Below are positions 26,904-36,039 of a stretch of DNA of 64,000 nt, piece by piece. Made by a program: the position numbers and the translations under genes. Below the pieces are notes generated by a model. It was given only the letters and a program-made list of their open reading frames with translations, was not told the origin of the DNA and ran no database searches. Location: assembly GCA_041879425.1 (NCBI GenBank), contig CP090854.1, positions 1,550,001 to 1,614,000 of the forward strand, written 5' to 3'. This stretch comes from Vibrio pomeroyi. GTDB taxonomy: Bacteria > Pseudomonadota > Gammaproteobacteria > Enterobacterales > Vibrionaceae. Each line of letters opens with the position of its first letter. Within the stretch, counting starts at the first letter, position 1.

Positions 26904-27050
26904 CTATAGTTCTAACAGTTTCGCCAATTCGCGTTCTTCGAGAAGCTCTTCAATGCGTTGACGAGCCTTCGGCCCTTCGGCTTGTGCTTTCGTTGACTTG
27001 CCTGCTTTCTTACTGCGACTGGTTTTCGCTTTTTCCTTTGGCGTAGTCAT
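26904..27050 (-). CDS. Small basic-acidic protein downstream of the HU gene
   Basis: 48 aa, start ATG 27050 with AAGGAAAG upstream. The first half is Lys/Ser-rich (MTTPKEKAKTSRSKKAGKS); the second is a charged amphipathic helix (RQRIEELLEERELAKLLEL). It lies 27 bp after the HU gene on the same strand and probably shares its transcript. I recognise no family. The basic N-terminus would suit nucleic-acid contact. Confidence 0.65.
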   Translation of the reverse strand: MTTPKEKAKTSRSKKAGKSTKAQAEGPKARQRIEELLEERELAKLLEL

Positions 27051-27077
27051 CGTAACTTTCCTTGTTGTTTTGCTGTG

Positions 27078-27353
27078 TTAAAGGTTGCATGCCTCTTTTA
27101 AAGCTTTACCTGCTTTAAATGCTGGCGTCTTTGATGCTGAAATTTGAATCTCTTCTCCAGTTCGTGGGTTACGACCTGTGCGTGCAGCACGAGTGTTTAC
27201 TTTAAAACTGCCAAATCCAAGGATGGACACATCATCACCGTTTGCAAGCGTTGTTGAAATACCTTCAACGAGAGCATTTAGCGCTGAGCCTGCTTGGTCT
27301 TTTGAGATGTCTGCAGAAGTCGCGATGTGTTCAACTAATTGAGATTTGTTCAT
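27078..27353 (-). CDS. HU-family DNA-binding protein
   Basis: 91 aa with the complete HU/IHF fold: [60 protein letters not shown]. The Pro of the intercalating arm lies in [11 protein letters not shown]. Length and motifs fit a homodimeric HU paralogue rather than IHF. It bends and compacts DNA in the nucleoid. It is followed by a 48-aa gene on the same strand. Confidence 0.9.
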   Translation of the reverse strand: MNKSQLVEHIATSADISKDQAGSALNALVEGISTTLANGDDVSILGFGSFKVNTRAARTGRNPRTGEEIQISASKTPAFKAGKALKEACNL

Positions 27354-27705
27354 AATCTATATTCCTTATGAGTACGGCTGGCGTCTACCTTTAGCACCTA
27401 GCTGATGTGATCTTATCAATCGCAACTGAAATAATGTCAGTGATTGGGTAGGGCTTTGTAAAGTAACCAACAAAATCGACTATAAAAGCATCTGCCGGTT
27501 CAATCAATGGAATTCATTGATTATTATGGATTTAAAGTCAGTTACTCACGCAAACTTAAGAAAAATGGCCTCAAATTTTAGATGTAATTCATTTAATCAA
27601 TCAAAGGTAATGCCTAACAGGCGCCTTGGTGCGAGTGCGAAAACAAAAAAGCCCAGCTTGTGTGCTGGGCTTTTAGTATGCGTTTTTGTACGAAATCAGT
27701 AACAG
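27354..27705. other. Intergenic region between HU and the VC0807-type gene
   Basis: About 350 bp. It contains the HU promoter region and the terminator at 27647-27674. A 61-codon forward frame (27517-27702) runs through the terminator and is not credible. I see nothing else. Confidence 0.6.
27647..27674 (-). terminator. Intrinsic terminator of the VC0807-type gene
   Basis: AAAAGCCCAGC (27647-27657) and GCTGGGCTTTT (27664-27674) pair perfectly, with A- and T-rich flanks on either side. Confidence 0.85.
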
Positions 27706-28401
27706 TTACTTAGTGATAAATATCTGCTCTGTTTCTAGCGATGTCATGTCACGAACCTGACGCCAGATGTAGTAGAAGATGCCGAGCATCATAAGCAGGC
27801 TTGGGATAGCGATCGCTGGGTAGCTGTAAAGTGTCAGTTTACCAAGCTCTTCATTGAAAGCTGCAGTGCCAGCAGGGCTGGTTACAATCCAAGTCGCAAG
27901 GAAGTAGTTCATCGCAGATGAGAAAGCGAATGTGCTAGCGAACATGTAGTTTGATGTCATTAGGCAACGGTCAAACTTAGCTTGATTACCAAACTGTCTT
28001 AAACGCTCTTCAATCAGAGAGATGTTTAACAGTGCAGGCGTGAAGATCACTTTTTGGATAAATGGGTAGCGAGTAAAGGTAGAACCAAGTACCGCCAAGC
28101 CGATTAAGCCCGGGATTAGTGCTTCTTTTAGTGCTAACCAACGCGTGTCCAATTCGAAGAAACCAATGCCGCCGGTTAAAAGTACGCTGACAAAGCCAAG
28201 CGCGGCGATGAAGTTAAATTTCTTGTTGCGGATAAGCTCCATACCGCCGTAAGCGATAGGGAAGGCGAGTGCGACAAGCAGAGCTAAGCCAGTTCCGAGA
28301 TGCTCTTCTCCACTGAACTTCATTAGGATGAATGAAGGAAGAAAGACGTTAAAAACGACTTCGAAAAGAGGGCTCGATTTTTTGTTTTCTGTATTACTCA
28401 T
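27706..28401 (-). CDS. VC0807-family inner membrane protein
   Basis: 231 aa with about five to six membrane helices. LFEVVFNVFLPSFILMKFSG, GMELIRNKKFNFIAALGFVS, GLAVLGSTFTRYPFIQKVIF and FDRCLMTSNYMFASTFAFSS are typical of the VC0807 family, whose function is unknown. I prefer ATG 28401 (MSNTEN); ATG 28416 would add five residues, and neither has a strong ribosome site. Confidence 0.75.
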   Translation of the reverse strand: MSNTENKKSSPLFEVVFNVFLPSFILMKFSGEEHLGTGLALLVALAFPIAYGGMELIRNKKFNFIAALGFVSVLLTGGIGFFELDTRWLALKEALIPGLIGLAVLGSTFTRYPFIQKVIFTPALLNISLIEERLRQFGNQAKFDRCLMTSNYMFASTFAFSSAMNYFLATWIVTSPAGTAAFNEELGKLTLYSYPAIAIPSLLMMLGIFYYIWRQVRDMTSLETEQIFITK

Positions 28402-28555
28402 AATTTCTAAATACATTATGTTATGGATTTATTCTCAGGGATTGTTGTTTACCTCGCCCAAGATGTAAAGCCTTAAGGGTCCATGCTATGTAACGACATG
28501 TGACACCAACGGCATATTTTTGAATGTCAGGTTCCCTATTTGCCTGAATAAAGTG

Positions 28556-29800
28556 TTATGCCCTACGTTTTTTGAAGGCGTGCCAACCTGCACTCAAAAT
28601 CGTTTTAATCACTACGCCAAGAGCACTCAGTTTCGGATCTGCGTTTTTACCTGCGGCAATTCGCCACATTTGATGCTCGTACCAAACTAATCCAACCATG
28701 GCTACTTTATCCAGTGCCGGTTTGCCTGTGGTTGGCACATCTAATGGCATTCCATGGCTTGGATTTTCAATGAGTTTGTTTGGAAAGTCAGGATCTACCG
28801 CCATGGTACGGGCAATACCAATAAAGTCGGTAGCGGATGTTTGCAACGCTTCGTTCATTGCTGGGGCGGTTCTAAAGCCACCAGTCACCACCAAAGGAGT
28901 GCTAACCAGTTTTCTTACTTTGACCATGTAATCCAAGAAATACGCTTCACGTTTCGCTGTGCTGGCTTTAACGGGTTCGTTTTTGTTCTTAGAACCCATC
29001 ATCGACGGGCTCTCATAAGTGCCACCTGAGATTTCAATCAGGTCGACGCCTTCACGGCTAAGCGCTTGAACGACGTGCATTGACTCTGCTTCGGTAAAGC
29101 CACCTTTCATGAAGTCTGCGCTGTTGAGTTTTATCCCGACAGGAAAACCTTCACCAACTTCTGCACGAATGGAGCGATACAGTTCGAGCACGAAGCGAAG
29201 TCGGTTATCTAACGAACCGCCCCATTTATCATTTCTCTGGTTGTGTCTTGAAGATAAAAATTGGCTGACAAGGTAGCCATGAGCACCGTGAATTTGTACG
29301 CCAGTAAAGCCGGCTTGTTTTGCCAGTTTAGCGCTTAAGGCAAACTTGCCAATCACTTCATGGATTTCTGAATCAGTCAGTGCTCGCGGGGTATTGAAGC
29401 CTTTCTCTAGTCCGCGTTCTAATGAGATAGCAGAAGGAGCGACGGGTTTATCGCATAGGAATTTGGGGATCTGTTTTCCTGGGTGGTTTAACTGCATCCA
29501 AATCTGTGAGCCATTTTGCTTACCAGCACTTGCCCAAGCTTGAAACTGAGTGAGGTCACTGCGTTCATCCAAAACTACGTTCTTTGGTTCACCCAGTGCG
29601 TTCCTATCAACCATCACGTTTCCCGTCATAGACAAACCAATCCCACCTTTTGCCCAACGTTGGTACAAGGTCGCTAGTCCAGCTTTAGGGTTATGTTGTT
29701 TGTCGCCAAGTTGTTCGCTCATTGCTGATTTAAACAGGCGGTTTTTGATGACTTGACCATTAGAAAGAGTAAACGGTTCGCTGAGGCTAATAGGTTGCAT
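28556..29800 (-). CDS. Old yellow enzyme-family NADH:flavin oxidoreductase
   Basis: 414 aa single-domain TIM barrel of the OYE/2,4-dienoyl-CoA reductase class. Visible features are FKSAMSEQLGDK near the FMN, QLNHPGKQIP, QIHGAHGYLVSQFLSSRHNQ, RNDKWGGSLDNRLRF and the FMN phosphate site VTGGFRT with GIARTMAVDPDFP. It lacks the Fe-S and second flavin domains of bacterial DCR, so it is a short OYE. It reduces activated double bonds with NAD(P)H; the natural substrate is unknown. It appears monocistronic. Confidence 0.85.
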   Translation of the reverse strand: MQPISLSEPFTLSNGQVIKNRLFKSAMSEQLGDKQHNPKAGLATLYQRWAKGGIGLSMTGNVMVDRNALGEPKNVVLDERSDLTQFQAWASAGKQNGSQIWMQLNHPGKQIPKFLCDKPVAPSAISLERGLEKGFNTPRALTDSEIHEVIGKFALSAKLAKQAGFTGVQIHGAHGYLVSQFLSSRHNQRNDKWGGSLDNRLRFVLELYRSIRAEVGEGFPVGIKLNSADFMKGGFTEAESMHVVQALSREGVDLIEISGGTYESPSMMGSKNKNEPVKASTAKREAYFLDYMVKVRKLVSTPLVVTGGFRTAPAMNEALQTSATDFIGIARTMAVDPDFPNKLIENPSHGMPLDVPTTGKPALDKVAMVGLVWYEHQMWRIAAGKNADPKLSALGVVIKTILSAGWHAFKKRRA

Positions 29801-29945
29801 AGATAAGAGTTCGGATGTGCATTATAGATGGCTCTAGTATGTCTTATTTTGTCGAACGTTCCGAATCATTTGAATTTGATTGTGTGGTCGAGCTGATTTC
29901 GTATAACAAGTGGATACCCTCTTAAACGCAATGCTCAATCAAACA

Positions 29946-29993
29946 CTCTTTTCTCAGACACTATGTTAAATGGTTCAGTGTCTGAGAGAAGAG
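29946..29993 (-). terminator. Long hairpin downstream of the YceI gene
   Basis: CTCTTTTCTCAGACACT (29946-29962) pairs with AGTGTCTGAGAGAAGAG (29977-29993) over 17 bp with one wobble. It begins 15 bp beyond the stop at 30008. The U-tract is poor (TTTGATTG), so it may instead act in mRNA 3'-end stability. Confidence 0.6.
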
Positions 29994-30007
29994 TGGGGAG
30001 AGGTGGA

Positions 30008-30580
30008 TTATTGGTCGAACATCAGATTGAAACTTAACGGAACCTTGTCGGAAATCGCTAGCCCGCCAACGGTTGCAGAAAGTTTGTTGAGGTTTTCTGT
30101 CGAAATCCCAAAATCAGCGCCATTGACGATGATAGTTGATGTCGAAGTGATCATCACAAAACTTTCAGATGGAACAACCATAACCGGGAAGTCGATGGTT
30201 TTAGTTACACCGTGAAGAGTCACTTCGGCAGCTATTGTCGTATTTTTTGGATCACCAGATAGCATTGAAGGATCGACCTTTCCCGAGATCTTCACTTCAG
30301 GGAAGGTCATTGATTCGAAGTAGAGTTCATTGAGTCGTTGGTCGCGAATCGATACTCCGGTACTCAGGCTTTTCAAATCTAACAAAATAGAAAACTGGCC
30401 ATCTTCTGTCAGCCCACCGGATAAAGGCTTTATGGATGCGGATTCTACAACAAACTGCTTCTTAATGGTTGCGAACGTCACGTTCGATAACTTTGGATCT
30501 AACGTGTAGCCCGTTTCTGAAAAAGACGGCGCAGAAATGAGGGTACAAAATAGACCGAGTGCAGGTATTAGCTTCTTCAT
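30008..30580 (-). CDS. Periplasmic YceI-family lipocalin-like protein
   Basis: 190 aa with a signal peptide (MKKLIPALGLFCTLISAPSF, cut near SFS) and one YceI domain: YTLDPKLSNVTFATIKKQFV, GVSIRDQRLNELYFESMTFP, PEVKISG, VTLHGVTKTIDFPVMV. The family binds isoprenoids or other amphiphiles in a lipocalin fold. It appears monocistronic and has its own hairpin. No electron-transfer partner is adjacent. Confidence 0.85.
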   Translation of the reverse strand: MKKLIPALGLFCTLISAPSFSETGYTLDPKLSNVTFATIKKQFVVESASIKPLSGGLTEDGQFSILLDLKSLSTGVSIRDQRLNELYFESMTFPEVKISGKVDPSMLSGDPKNTTIAAEVTLHGVTKTIDFPVMVVPSESFVMITSTSTIIVNGADFGISTENLNKLSATVGGLAISDKVPLSFNLMFDQ

Positions 30581-30714
30581 AAGTGGTCACCATATAGATG
30601 AGTTTCTTTGGTAAGTGTAGATAGAAGCTTAGGTCAGTATTTTAAGAATTACCCAAAGCTAGAAAGGCAGCTCCACATAATTGAAAGCATGATCGGTTAA
30701 CTGACTTGTGTATT

Positions 30715-30740
30715 TTTAGTTATGTTATAACATAACTAAA
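30715..30740 (+). promoter_or_regulatory. Perfect 26-bp palindromic Zur box (two overlapping sites) upstream of DUF1826
   Basis: The 26 bp 30715-30740 read the same on both strands, centred between 30727 and 30728. Two overlapping Zur-type motifs are present, TGTTAT-AAC-ATAACT (30723-30737) and its mirror. It lies about 75 bp before the DUF1826 start. The symmetry suggests cooperative binding of two Zur dimers. Confidence 0.75.
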
Positions 30741-30812
30741 TTCGTTCTTGCTGCGAATAACGATTGTAGCAGTAAGAGTTAAGCGATAAGCATGTATCAA
30801 GGAGAAGACGTA

Positions 30813-31529
30813 ATGAATGCCGTGTTAACGAAGCCTTTAGCAACCAATAGTAACCAGCCACTTAATATTAGTTCGGCTGTGAGTATCAAAGATCAGGCGA
30901 GTCATAAGCCATGCGTTAGTGCTTCGGAGCAGCCCACGGTATTAGCTGACATCTATCAAAGTGATATCAACATCGCGATTTGGCAACGTAAGTTTGATGC
31001 TGATTTAACCGGCGACATTGATGAATTTATCGCGTCGAATCCAAATTTTAGTAAGTCTGTTAGCGTGTCCCCTGAGAATGCCTACGAGAAATTAGAATTC
31101 TCGACCGACGGAACGGCTTCTAAAGCGCTATTAGAAAACATGGCGCAGCTGGTGGATATGTTCTGTTGTTTGTTTGAGCTTGAAGAAGTAGGGCTGCGTC
31201 TCGCGGTTTTAAATAAGGCAATGTGTCCTCGTTTTCATTTCGACCAAGTTCCTTGTCGCTTGGTGACCACTTATCACGGTGTCGCGACTCAATGGCTACA
31301 GAATCACTCGGTCGACCGTTCAAAGTTAGGTCGTGGAAGCAACGGACAACCAGATTCTGCATCAGGCTTGTACAACCATGAATCTGATATTCAACAAATG
31401 GCGAGTGGTGACGTAGCGCTTTTGAAAGGTGAGCGTTGGAGTGGCAATGAAAATGCGGGTCTTGTTCACCGTTCGCCTGTCACCTCATCTGAAGAGACTC
31501 GATTGTTGCTGACACTAGATTTCGGTTAG
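30813..31529 (+). CDS. DUF1826 family protein (zinc-starvation associated)
   Basis: 238 aa. It contains the DUF1826 block MCPRFHFDQVPCRLVTTYHG, followed by WLQN and later GDVALLKGERW and GLVHRSPV. The His/Asp/Cys residues of CPRFHFDQVPC could form a metal site. Genes of this family are repeatedly found with zur, CobW and other zinc-limitation genes. The start at 30813 follows AAGGAG with 8-nt spacing; a 7-residue longer reading lacks this. The upstream Zur box supports induction by zinc shortage. Confidence 0.85.
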   Translation: MNAVLTKPLATNSNQPLNISSAVSIKDQASHKPCVSASEQPTVLADIYQSDINIAIWQRKFDADLTGDIDEFIASNPNFSKSVSVSPENAYEKLEFSTDGTASKALLENMAQLVDMFCCLFELEEVGLRLAVLNKAMCPRFHFDQVPCRLVTTYHGVATQWLQNHSVDRSKLGRGSNGQPDSASGLYNHESDIQQMASGDVALLKGERWSGNENAGLVHRSPVTSSEETRLLLTLDFG

Positions 31530-31551
31530 TAAGCTTCTTATTAGATGAGAT

Positions 31552-31578
31552 GAGCAAGCAGCTAAGTGCAGCTTGCTC
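31552..31578 (+). terminator. Intrinsic terminator after DUF1826
   Basis: GAGCAAGC (31552-31559) pairs with GCTTGCTC (31571-31578), followed by TTATTCGTTT. It lies between convergent genes. Confidence 0.65.
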
Positions 31579-31586
31579 TTATTCGT

Positions 31587-31946
31587 TTAAGCGAAGACGC
31601 GGATACGGTGTCCGTCTGGATCAACAGCAAGGAAGTTGATGCCGTAAACAGATTCTTCTGGCTCTTGTTCAAACTGAATGCCTTTCTCTTTCCATGCTTT
31701 GTAAAGACTTTCTAATGTCTCTTTGTCTGCAACAGGCATAGAGAGCTCAGTGCCACCACCCTTGATGCTGCTTGCTGGGGTTAGAACATCCGCTTGTTTA
31801 AGTGTGATTTTTACGTTGTCTGCAAAGTCTAAGGCAGCGAAGGTTGGTGATAGAAGCTTTGGCTCGCAATCAAATGCCTTGGCGTAAAAGTCCATACTGC
31901 GATGAATGTCTGTGACATAAAGAACAAATGAATCAATGGTAAACAT
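31587..31946 (-). CDS. VOC/glyoxalase-fold protein
   Basis: 119 aa. Single vicinal-oxygen-chelate domain: MFTIDSFVLYVTDIHRSMDF, YAKAFDCEP, TELSMPVADKETLESLYKAW and the C-terminal INFLAVDPDGHRIRVFA. The chelating His of classical glyoxalase I are not all evident, so it may be a binding or resistance-type VOC protein. ATG 31946 has AGGAG upstream; a 7-residue extension does not. It is 133 bp downstream of the WYL regulator gene on the same strand. Confidence 0.85.
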   Translation of the reverse strand: MFTIDSFVLYVTDIHRSMDFYAKAFDCEPKLLSPTFAALDFADNVKITLKQADVLTPASSIKGGGTELSMPVADKETLESLYKAWKEKGIQFEQEPEESVYGINFLAVDPDGHRIRVFA

Positions 31947-32079
31947 AGTAGCTCCTAGGCTGGTCAATTTGATTGGCGATGTTGTTTCTCAATAACCCCG
32001 TTGCGATTTAAGTTAACTCAAATTGTATCGAGTTCGCTTGGGATGAGAGAAATATAGCGCGAGTCAGTGACAGTTTTTG

Positions 32080-32781
32080 TCAGTAGCGAATCACTTTATC
32101 TGCAATACTTTCCATGTTCTGCCAATCTTTGATCAAGTCATGACGCGGGCGTTGATATTTTTCTTCAAGCATTTTCCATTCGGCAATTCTATCGAGCCTG
32201 AAATTACGATACGCACCTCGCGTTTCACACCAAGCGACCAAAACATAGTGCTGTTCGAATAAGCCAATCAACATCGGCCAAACAACTCTTGAGCTGACCT
32301 GATCTTTTGCGTCTGTGTAATGGATTTCGGCTTTGTTCTGTTGCTTAATTGCCAACTTGATGTCTGAAAGCTCTATGGTTAATTCTGCGACTTCAATGAT
32401 AGAAGCAACACGAATAATGTCTTCACTGCGTTTGGCTTGATGATCAGCAGGTAATACGGCCGAAATCTTGGCAATCGCATTTCTAGCCGATTCACGGAAC
32501 TCCCCATTGGCTTGCTTAGCGACCCATTCAGCACCGAGCCTTAATGCTTCCAACTCTTCCATTGAAAACATCATTGGCGGTAGCGTGAAGGTCGGTTTCA
32601 ATTGATAGCCAACTCCGGCTTCACCATCAATTTCAGCGCCTTGTGCTTGCAGTGTCACGATGTCTCGATAAATGGTGCGAGTACTCACGTTTAGCTCTCG
32701 AGCGAGATGATCGGCAGACACGGGGTATTTATGACAGCGCAATAATTGGAGCAGATCGAAGAGACGTTGACTTCGGGACAT
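32080..32781 (-). CDS. YafY-type HTH/WYL-domain transcriptional regulator
   Basis: 233 aa. An N-terminal DeoR-like helix-turn-helix (SRSQRLFDLLQLLRCHKYPV, ELNVSTRTIYRDIVTLQAQG) is followed by a WYL domain (KAEIHYTDAKDQVSSRVVWP, LFEQHYVLVAWCETRGAYRN, FRLDRIAEWKML). WYL domains sense nucleic acids or small ligands. The adjacent VOC gene downstream on the same strand is its likely target. Confidence 0.85.
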   Translation of the reverse strand: MSRSQRLFDLLQLLRCHKYPVSADHLARELNVSTRTIYRDIVTLQAQGAEIDGEAGVGYQLKPTFTLPPMMFSMEELEALRLGAEWVAKQANGEFRESARNAIAKISAVLPADHQAKRSEDIIRVASIIEVAELTIELSDIKLAIKQQNKAEIHYTDAKDQVSSRVVWPMLIGLFEQHYVLVAWCETRGAYRNFRLDRIAEWKMLEEKYQRPRHDLIKDWQNMESIADKVIRY

Positions 32782-33085
32782 AGGAAAACTCTGTGTACTT
32801 AACAGCTTATAAGATTAATCCATTGAGAATACGAACGCTATTTACATTGATATAAAAGAAACAAAAGGTTTGGCATTTTGGGTAGGGCTTTGACGGCGTA
32901 ACTTAACGTATATCATTCTTTCGATTATGAATTGATCTGGATCTGCTATTGGTTCACATATAACGATAATACAATGAGTTAGTCCGTTTTATTATTTATT
33001 TTAATGTGTAAAATATATTCGCTTGCTACCGGATGGGAACGGTTCTGTTACCCACGGTTATTTATATAAAAACTATAGGTTTCCT

Positions 33086-34972
33086 ATGTTAAAGAAACTC
33101 TCGCTTAAAAATAAGCTGGCGATCTCTGCCAGTATGGCCATCATCCTGGGGGGGATTTTGGTCGAGGCACTTTCATTTCGTGCATCGTTGCAACGATTGG
33201 ATACTGAGGTTGAACAGCGCCTAGAAGGGGCATCGGCTTCTTACAACCAATACGTATCAGATTGGATCTTATCCAAAGAGCGTGCGCTCACTTCTCTGTC
33301 GAAAGAGTCTAAACAAGAAAGCTTGGTGACTCATCTAAAACAGGTTCGTGATTCTGCCTCTTTTGATAATGTCTTCTTGGCATTTCCTGATGGTTCGCAA
33401 AAGAACGCGAACGGTGTTGTGTTGCCGCCGGGTAACGATGATCCACGTCTATGGGGTTGGTACACCAATGCGGTAGCAAACCCAAGTAAAGTATTTATGG
33501 ATAACCCAACGGTTGCGGCGGCAACGGGCGCTAACGTTGTGTCGCTGGGTACCGCAATGCAATTGCATGGTCAGCAGGTCGTATTGGGTGCGGATGTAGA
33601 AATCACCGACATCCTCAATAGCCTTGAAAAAGTGATTCTTCCAGGTGAAGGTTACATGTTCATCGCGACCAATAAGGGCACGGTTTACACGCACGCTGAC
33701 ACCAAGCTATTGAACAAGAATATCAGCTCACTTGGGCTAGATTTCGCAGATGTCCAAAAGGCGTTGGTGAGCGGTAAAGACACGTCTATCGACTTAAACG
33801 GCAGCGATTATGTACTGTATGCACGTGCGATTGATGGAACTAACCTGATCACCATCAGTGTGGTTAACCATGACTCTTTGGTGGCACCGTTGTTTGATGC
33901 TGTGATTGGCCAAGTGTTGGTGACATTGCTGGTTGTCATCGTATGTACTGTGTTGTTCAACCTGCTGTGTACGATTCTATTCCGTCCGCTTAATCATGTA
34001 TCTCAAGCATTGGCGCAAATCGCAAACGGTAGTGGTGATTTAACTCAACGCATTCATGTTGATAATCAAGATGAAGTGGGTGAGCTTGCTCAGAACTTCA
34101 ATACCTTTGTTGGCAGTTTACAGCAGTTGATTGGTCATATTCGTGGACAATCAGAACAGCTAAACAGCCAGTCGGAGCAAAGTGCTCAGCGTGCGAATCG
34201 TTCTGTTGATGAACTTAACCACCAGCAGCAAGAAATCACTATGGTGGCGACAGCGGTAACGGAAATGGCTTGTGCAACTCAAGAAATTGCATCACATGCC
34301 GAGCAAACCGCGAAAGCTGCACAAGACTCAGCGGCAAGTACCAATAGTGGTCACGCTCTGGTAGTTGACACTAAAGGTTCAATTAATAACTTGGCCAATG
34401 AAGTCAACGAAGCGGGTAATGTGATTAGCGAACTTAACAAGCACGCTCAAGAGATCTCAACAGTGTTAGCGACAATCCAAGGCATTGCTGAGCAAACCAA
34501 TTTACTTGCTTTGAATGCGGCGATTGAAGCTGCTCGTGCGGGTGAACAAGGTCGTGGGTTTGCCGTGGTCGCTGACGAAGTACGTGTGCTTTCACAGCGA
34601 ACTCACTCTTCAACAGAAGAGATCAAATCGACGATCGATATCCTGCAGCGCACAACGACCCAAGCCGTTGAGTTGATGGAGAGCAGCTCTAAACTGGCAA
34701 TACATTCAGTAGAAGATGCCGACAGAGCTTCGCACGCACTTGAAGAGATCAATACTGCCGTTGCTTTGATTAGCGATATGGCGACTCAAATCGCGACGGC
34801 CGCTGAAGAGCAAACGCACGTGACGGGTGAAATCACCCAGAACGTGACGACCATTAAAGATGTTACTGACCACTTAGTTGTGGGCGCACAGGACAGCTTA
34901 ACTGAGTCGAACGAACTTAAGAGCCAAGCCGCTGGTTTAAGTGACAAAGTGGCGACTTTTAAGCTTGCTTAA
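33086..34972 (+). CDS. Methyl-accepting chemotaxis protein
   Basis: 628 aa from ATG 33086. Membrane helix at about 12-30, a periplasmic dCache-type sensor domain (about 35-270; [53 protein letters not shown]), a second helix near 275-297, HAMP, then the signalling domain with the hairpin tip [20 protein letters not shown] and [20 protein letters not shown]. There is no C-terminal pentapeptide for CheR docking. It is monocistronic with a strong terminator. The ligand is probably a small carboxylate or amino acid, by domain type only. Confidence 0.9.
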   Translation: MLKKLSLKNKLAISASMAIILGGILVEALSFRASLQRLDTEVEQRLEGASASYNQYVSDWILSKERALTSLSKESKQESLVTHLKQVRDSASFDNVFLAFPDGSQKNANGVVLPPGNDDPRLWGWYTNAVANPSKVFMDNPTVAAATGANVVSLGTAMQLHGQQVVLGADVEITDILNSLEKVILPGEGYMFIATNKGTVYTHADTKLLNKNISSLGLDFADVQKALVSGKDTSIDLNGSDYVLYARAIDGTNLITISVVNHDSLVAPLFDAVIGQVLVTLLVVIVCTVLFNLLCTILFRPLNHVSQALAQIANGSGDLTQRIHVDNQDEVGELAQNFNTFVGSLQQLIGHIRGQSEQLNSQSEQSAQRANRSVDELNHQQQEITMVATAVTEMACATQEIASHAEQTAKAAQDSAASTNSGHALVVDTKGSINNLANEVNEAGNVISELNKHAQEISTVLATIQGIAEQTNLLALNAAIEAARAGEQGRGFAVVADEVRVLSQRTHSSTEEIKSTIDILQRTTTQAVELMESSSKLAIHSVEDADRASHALEEINTAVALISDMATQIATAAEEQTHVTGEITQNVTTIKDVTDHLVVGAQDSLTESNELKSQAAGLSDKVATFKLA

Positions 34973-35023
34973 CGGTCTTATTTTCTGATGCCTGATCGGT
35001 GAATGAACAGTAAGCAATAAGCC

Positions 35024-35050
35024 AAAGCGACGTAGATTACGTCGCTTTTT
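35024..35050 (+). terminator. Intrinsic terminator of the chemoreceptor gene
   Basis: AAAGCGACGTA (35024-35034) and TACGTCGCTTT (35038-35048) pair perfectly, loop GAT, followed by TTTTTGTGG. Confidence 0.85.
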
Positions 35051-35092
35051 TTGTGGCGATTGTTAGATGGTAGAACAAGATAAGTCGCTGAC

Positions 35093-35941
35093 TTAATCGA
35101 GTAGATGGTGGCACATCAGTTCAACAAAACGGGTTGGAGATTCAAGCATTGGGGTATGCGACACGCCTTCAAGTTCAATAAGCTCCAATGATTTGAACGC
35201 TACCTCTAACTCTAACCAAGTGCTCAAAGGTGCGATACTGAAGTCGAGTGCACCAATAGCAACAATAACCTCCAGTTGATTAGCCTTAGATAGAGTCGTT
35301 AAATCTATACTGCTAAAAATATCTCCCCAAAGTGTATCAAGTAGTGCTGTATTGGTGTGTACTTGGTCCCAAAGGGGAAGCTCATTAAAGCTAGGGTCTG
35401 CCCAGCGCATAGGGCTTAATCGATTACATAGATGGACAAACTTTTTATGTGGTTCTTTGTTTATGTCGTGTTCGAGCTTTTCAATACTTTGCTCTAATAG
35501 GCACTTTCGTTCATCTGACGCATGGCTTTCCCAATGTGAAAACTGATTGGCTTTCATCTCTTCAGATAAGCTTGGTGGTGCTCCAACAACCATAACCTTC
35601 TCAATACGAATATTGGTAGAACTGGCGAAGTTAAGAGCCATGTAAGCATGTCCTGAATGACCAAGAATACTGGCTTTCTGTATATTAAAACTCTCGCAGA
35701 TAGCTTCAATATCGTCAGAGATAATATCCAAATTAATTGTCTGGTTATCTTTTCCCGTTAAAGCAAACCCACGATGATCTAGATATAGGCAAGTAAAGTG
35801 GTCGTGTAGCGCCTTCGGTATCACTCGCTTGTAGTAATCAACACTACCAATAATTAATAAGTTTGGTCCTTCGCCGTGTTGTTCGACTTTAAGCTGATAC
35901 CCATCGCGCTCGAAAATTGTCTGGTTCTTACTTTTCATCAT
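35093..35941 (-). CDS. Alpha/beta-fold hydrolase
   Basis: 282 aa without signal peptide. The nucleophile elbow is GHSGHA, with the candidate acid in GALDFSIAP and the His in EGVSHTPML, in the correct order. The oxyanion side has LLIIGSVDYYKRVI, an unusual replacement of the common HG motif. GGGAG lies before two alternative ATGs (35941/35938). It is divergent from the LysR gene at 36040, its probable regulator. Substrate unknown. Confidence 0.8.
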   Translation of the reverse strand: MMKSKNQTIFERDGYQLKVEQHGEGPNLLIIGSVDYYKRVIPKALHDHFTCLYLDHRGFALTGKDNQTINLDIISDDIEAICESFNIQKASILGHSGHAYMALNFASSTNIRIEKVMVVGAPPSLSEEMKANQFSHWESHASDERKCLLEQSIEKLEHDINKEPHKKFVHLCNRLSPMRWADPSFNELPLWDQVHTNTALLDTLWGDIFSSIDLTTLSKANQLEVIVAIGALDFSIAPLSTWLELEVAFKSLELIELEGVSHTPMLESPTRFVELMCHHLLD

Positions 35942-36039
35942 TATTCACTCCCATCATTTTTTCGAATTTTATCGTGATAGATAATCCTGATAAATAAGAT
36001 AATATAAGATTCACTATTGATGATTTTGGGATAATTGGA

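Noticed and set aside
27600..27640. GCCTAACAGGCGCC resembling part of an integron attC/VCR
   Set aside because: No matching second arm with GTTRRRY at the proper distance and no cassette; it is beside an ordinary terminator.
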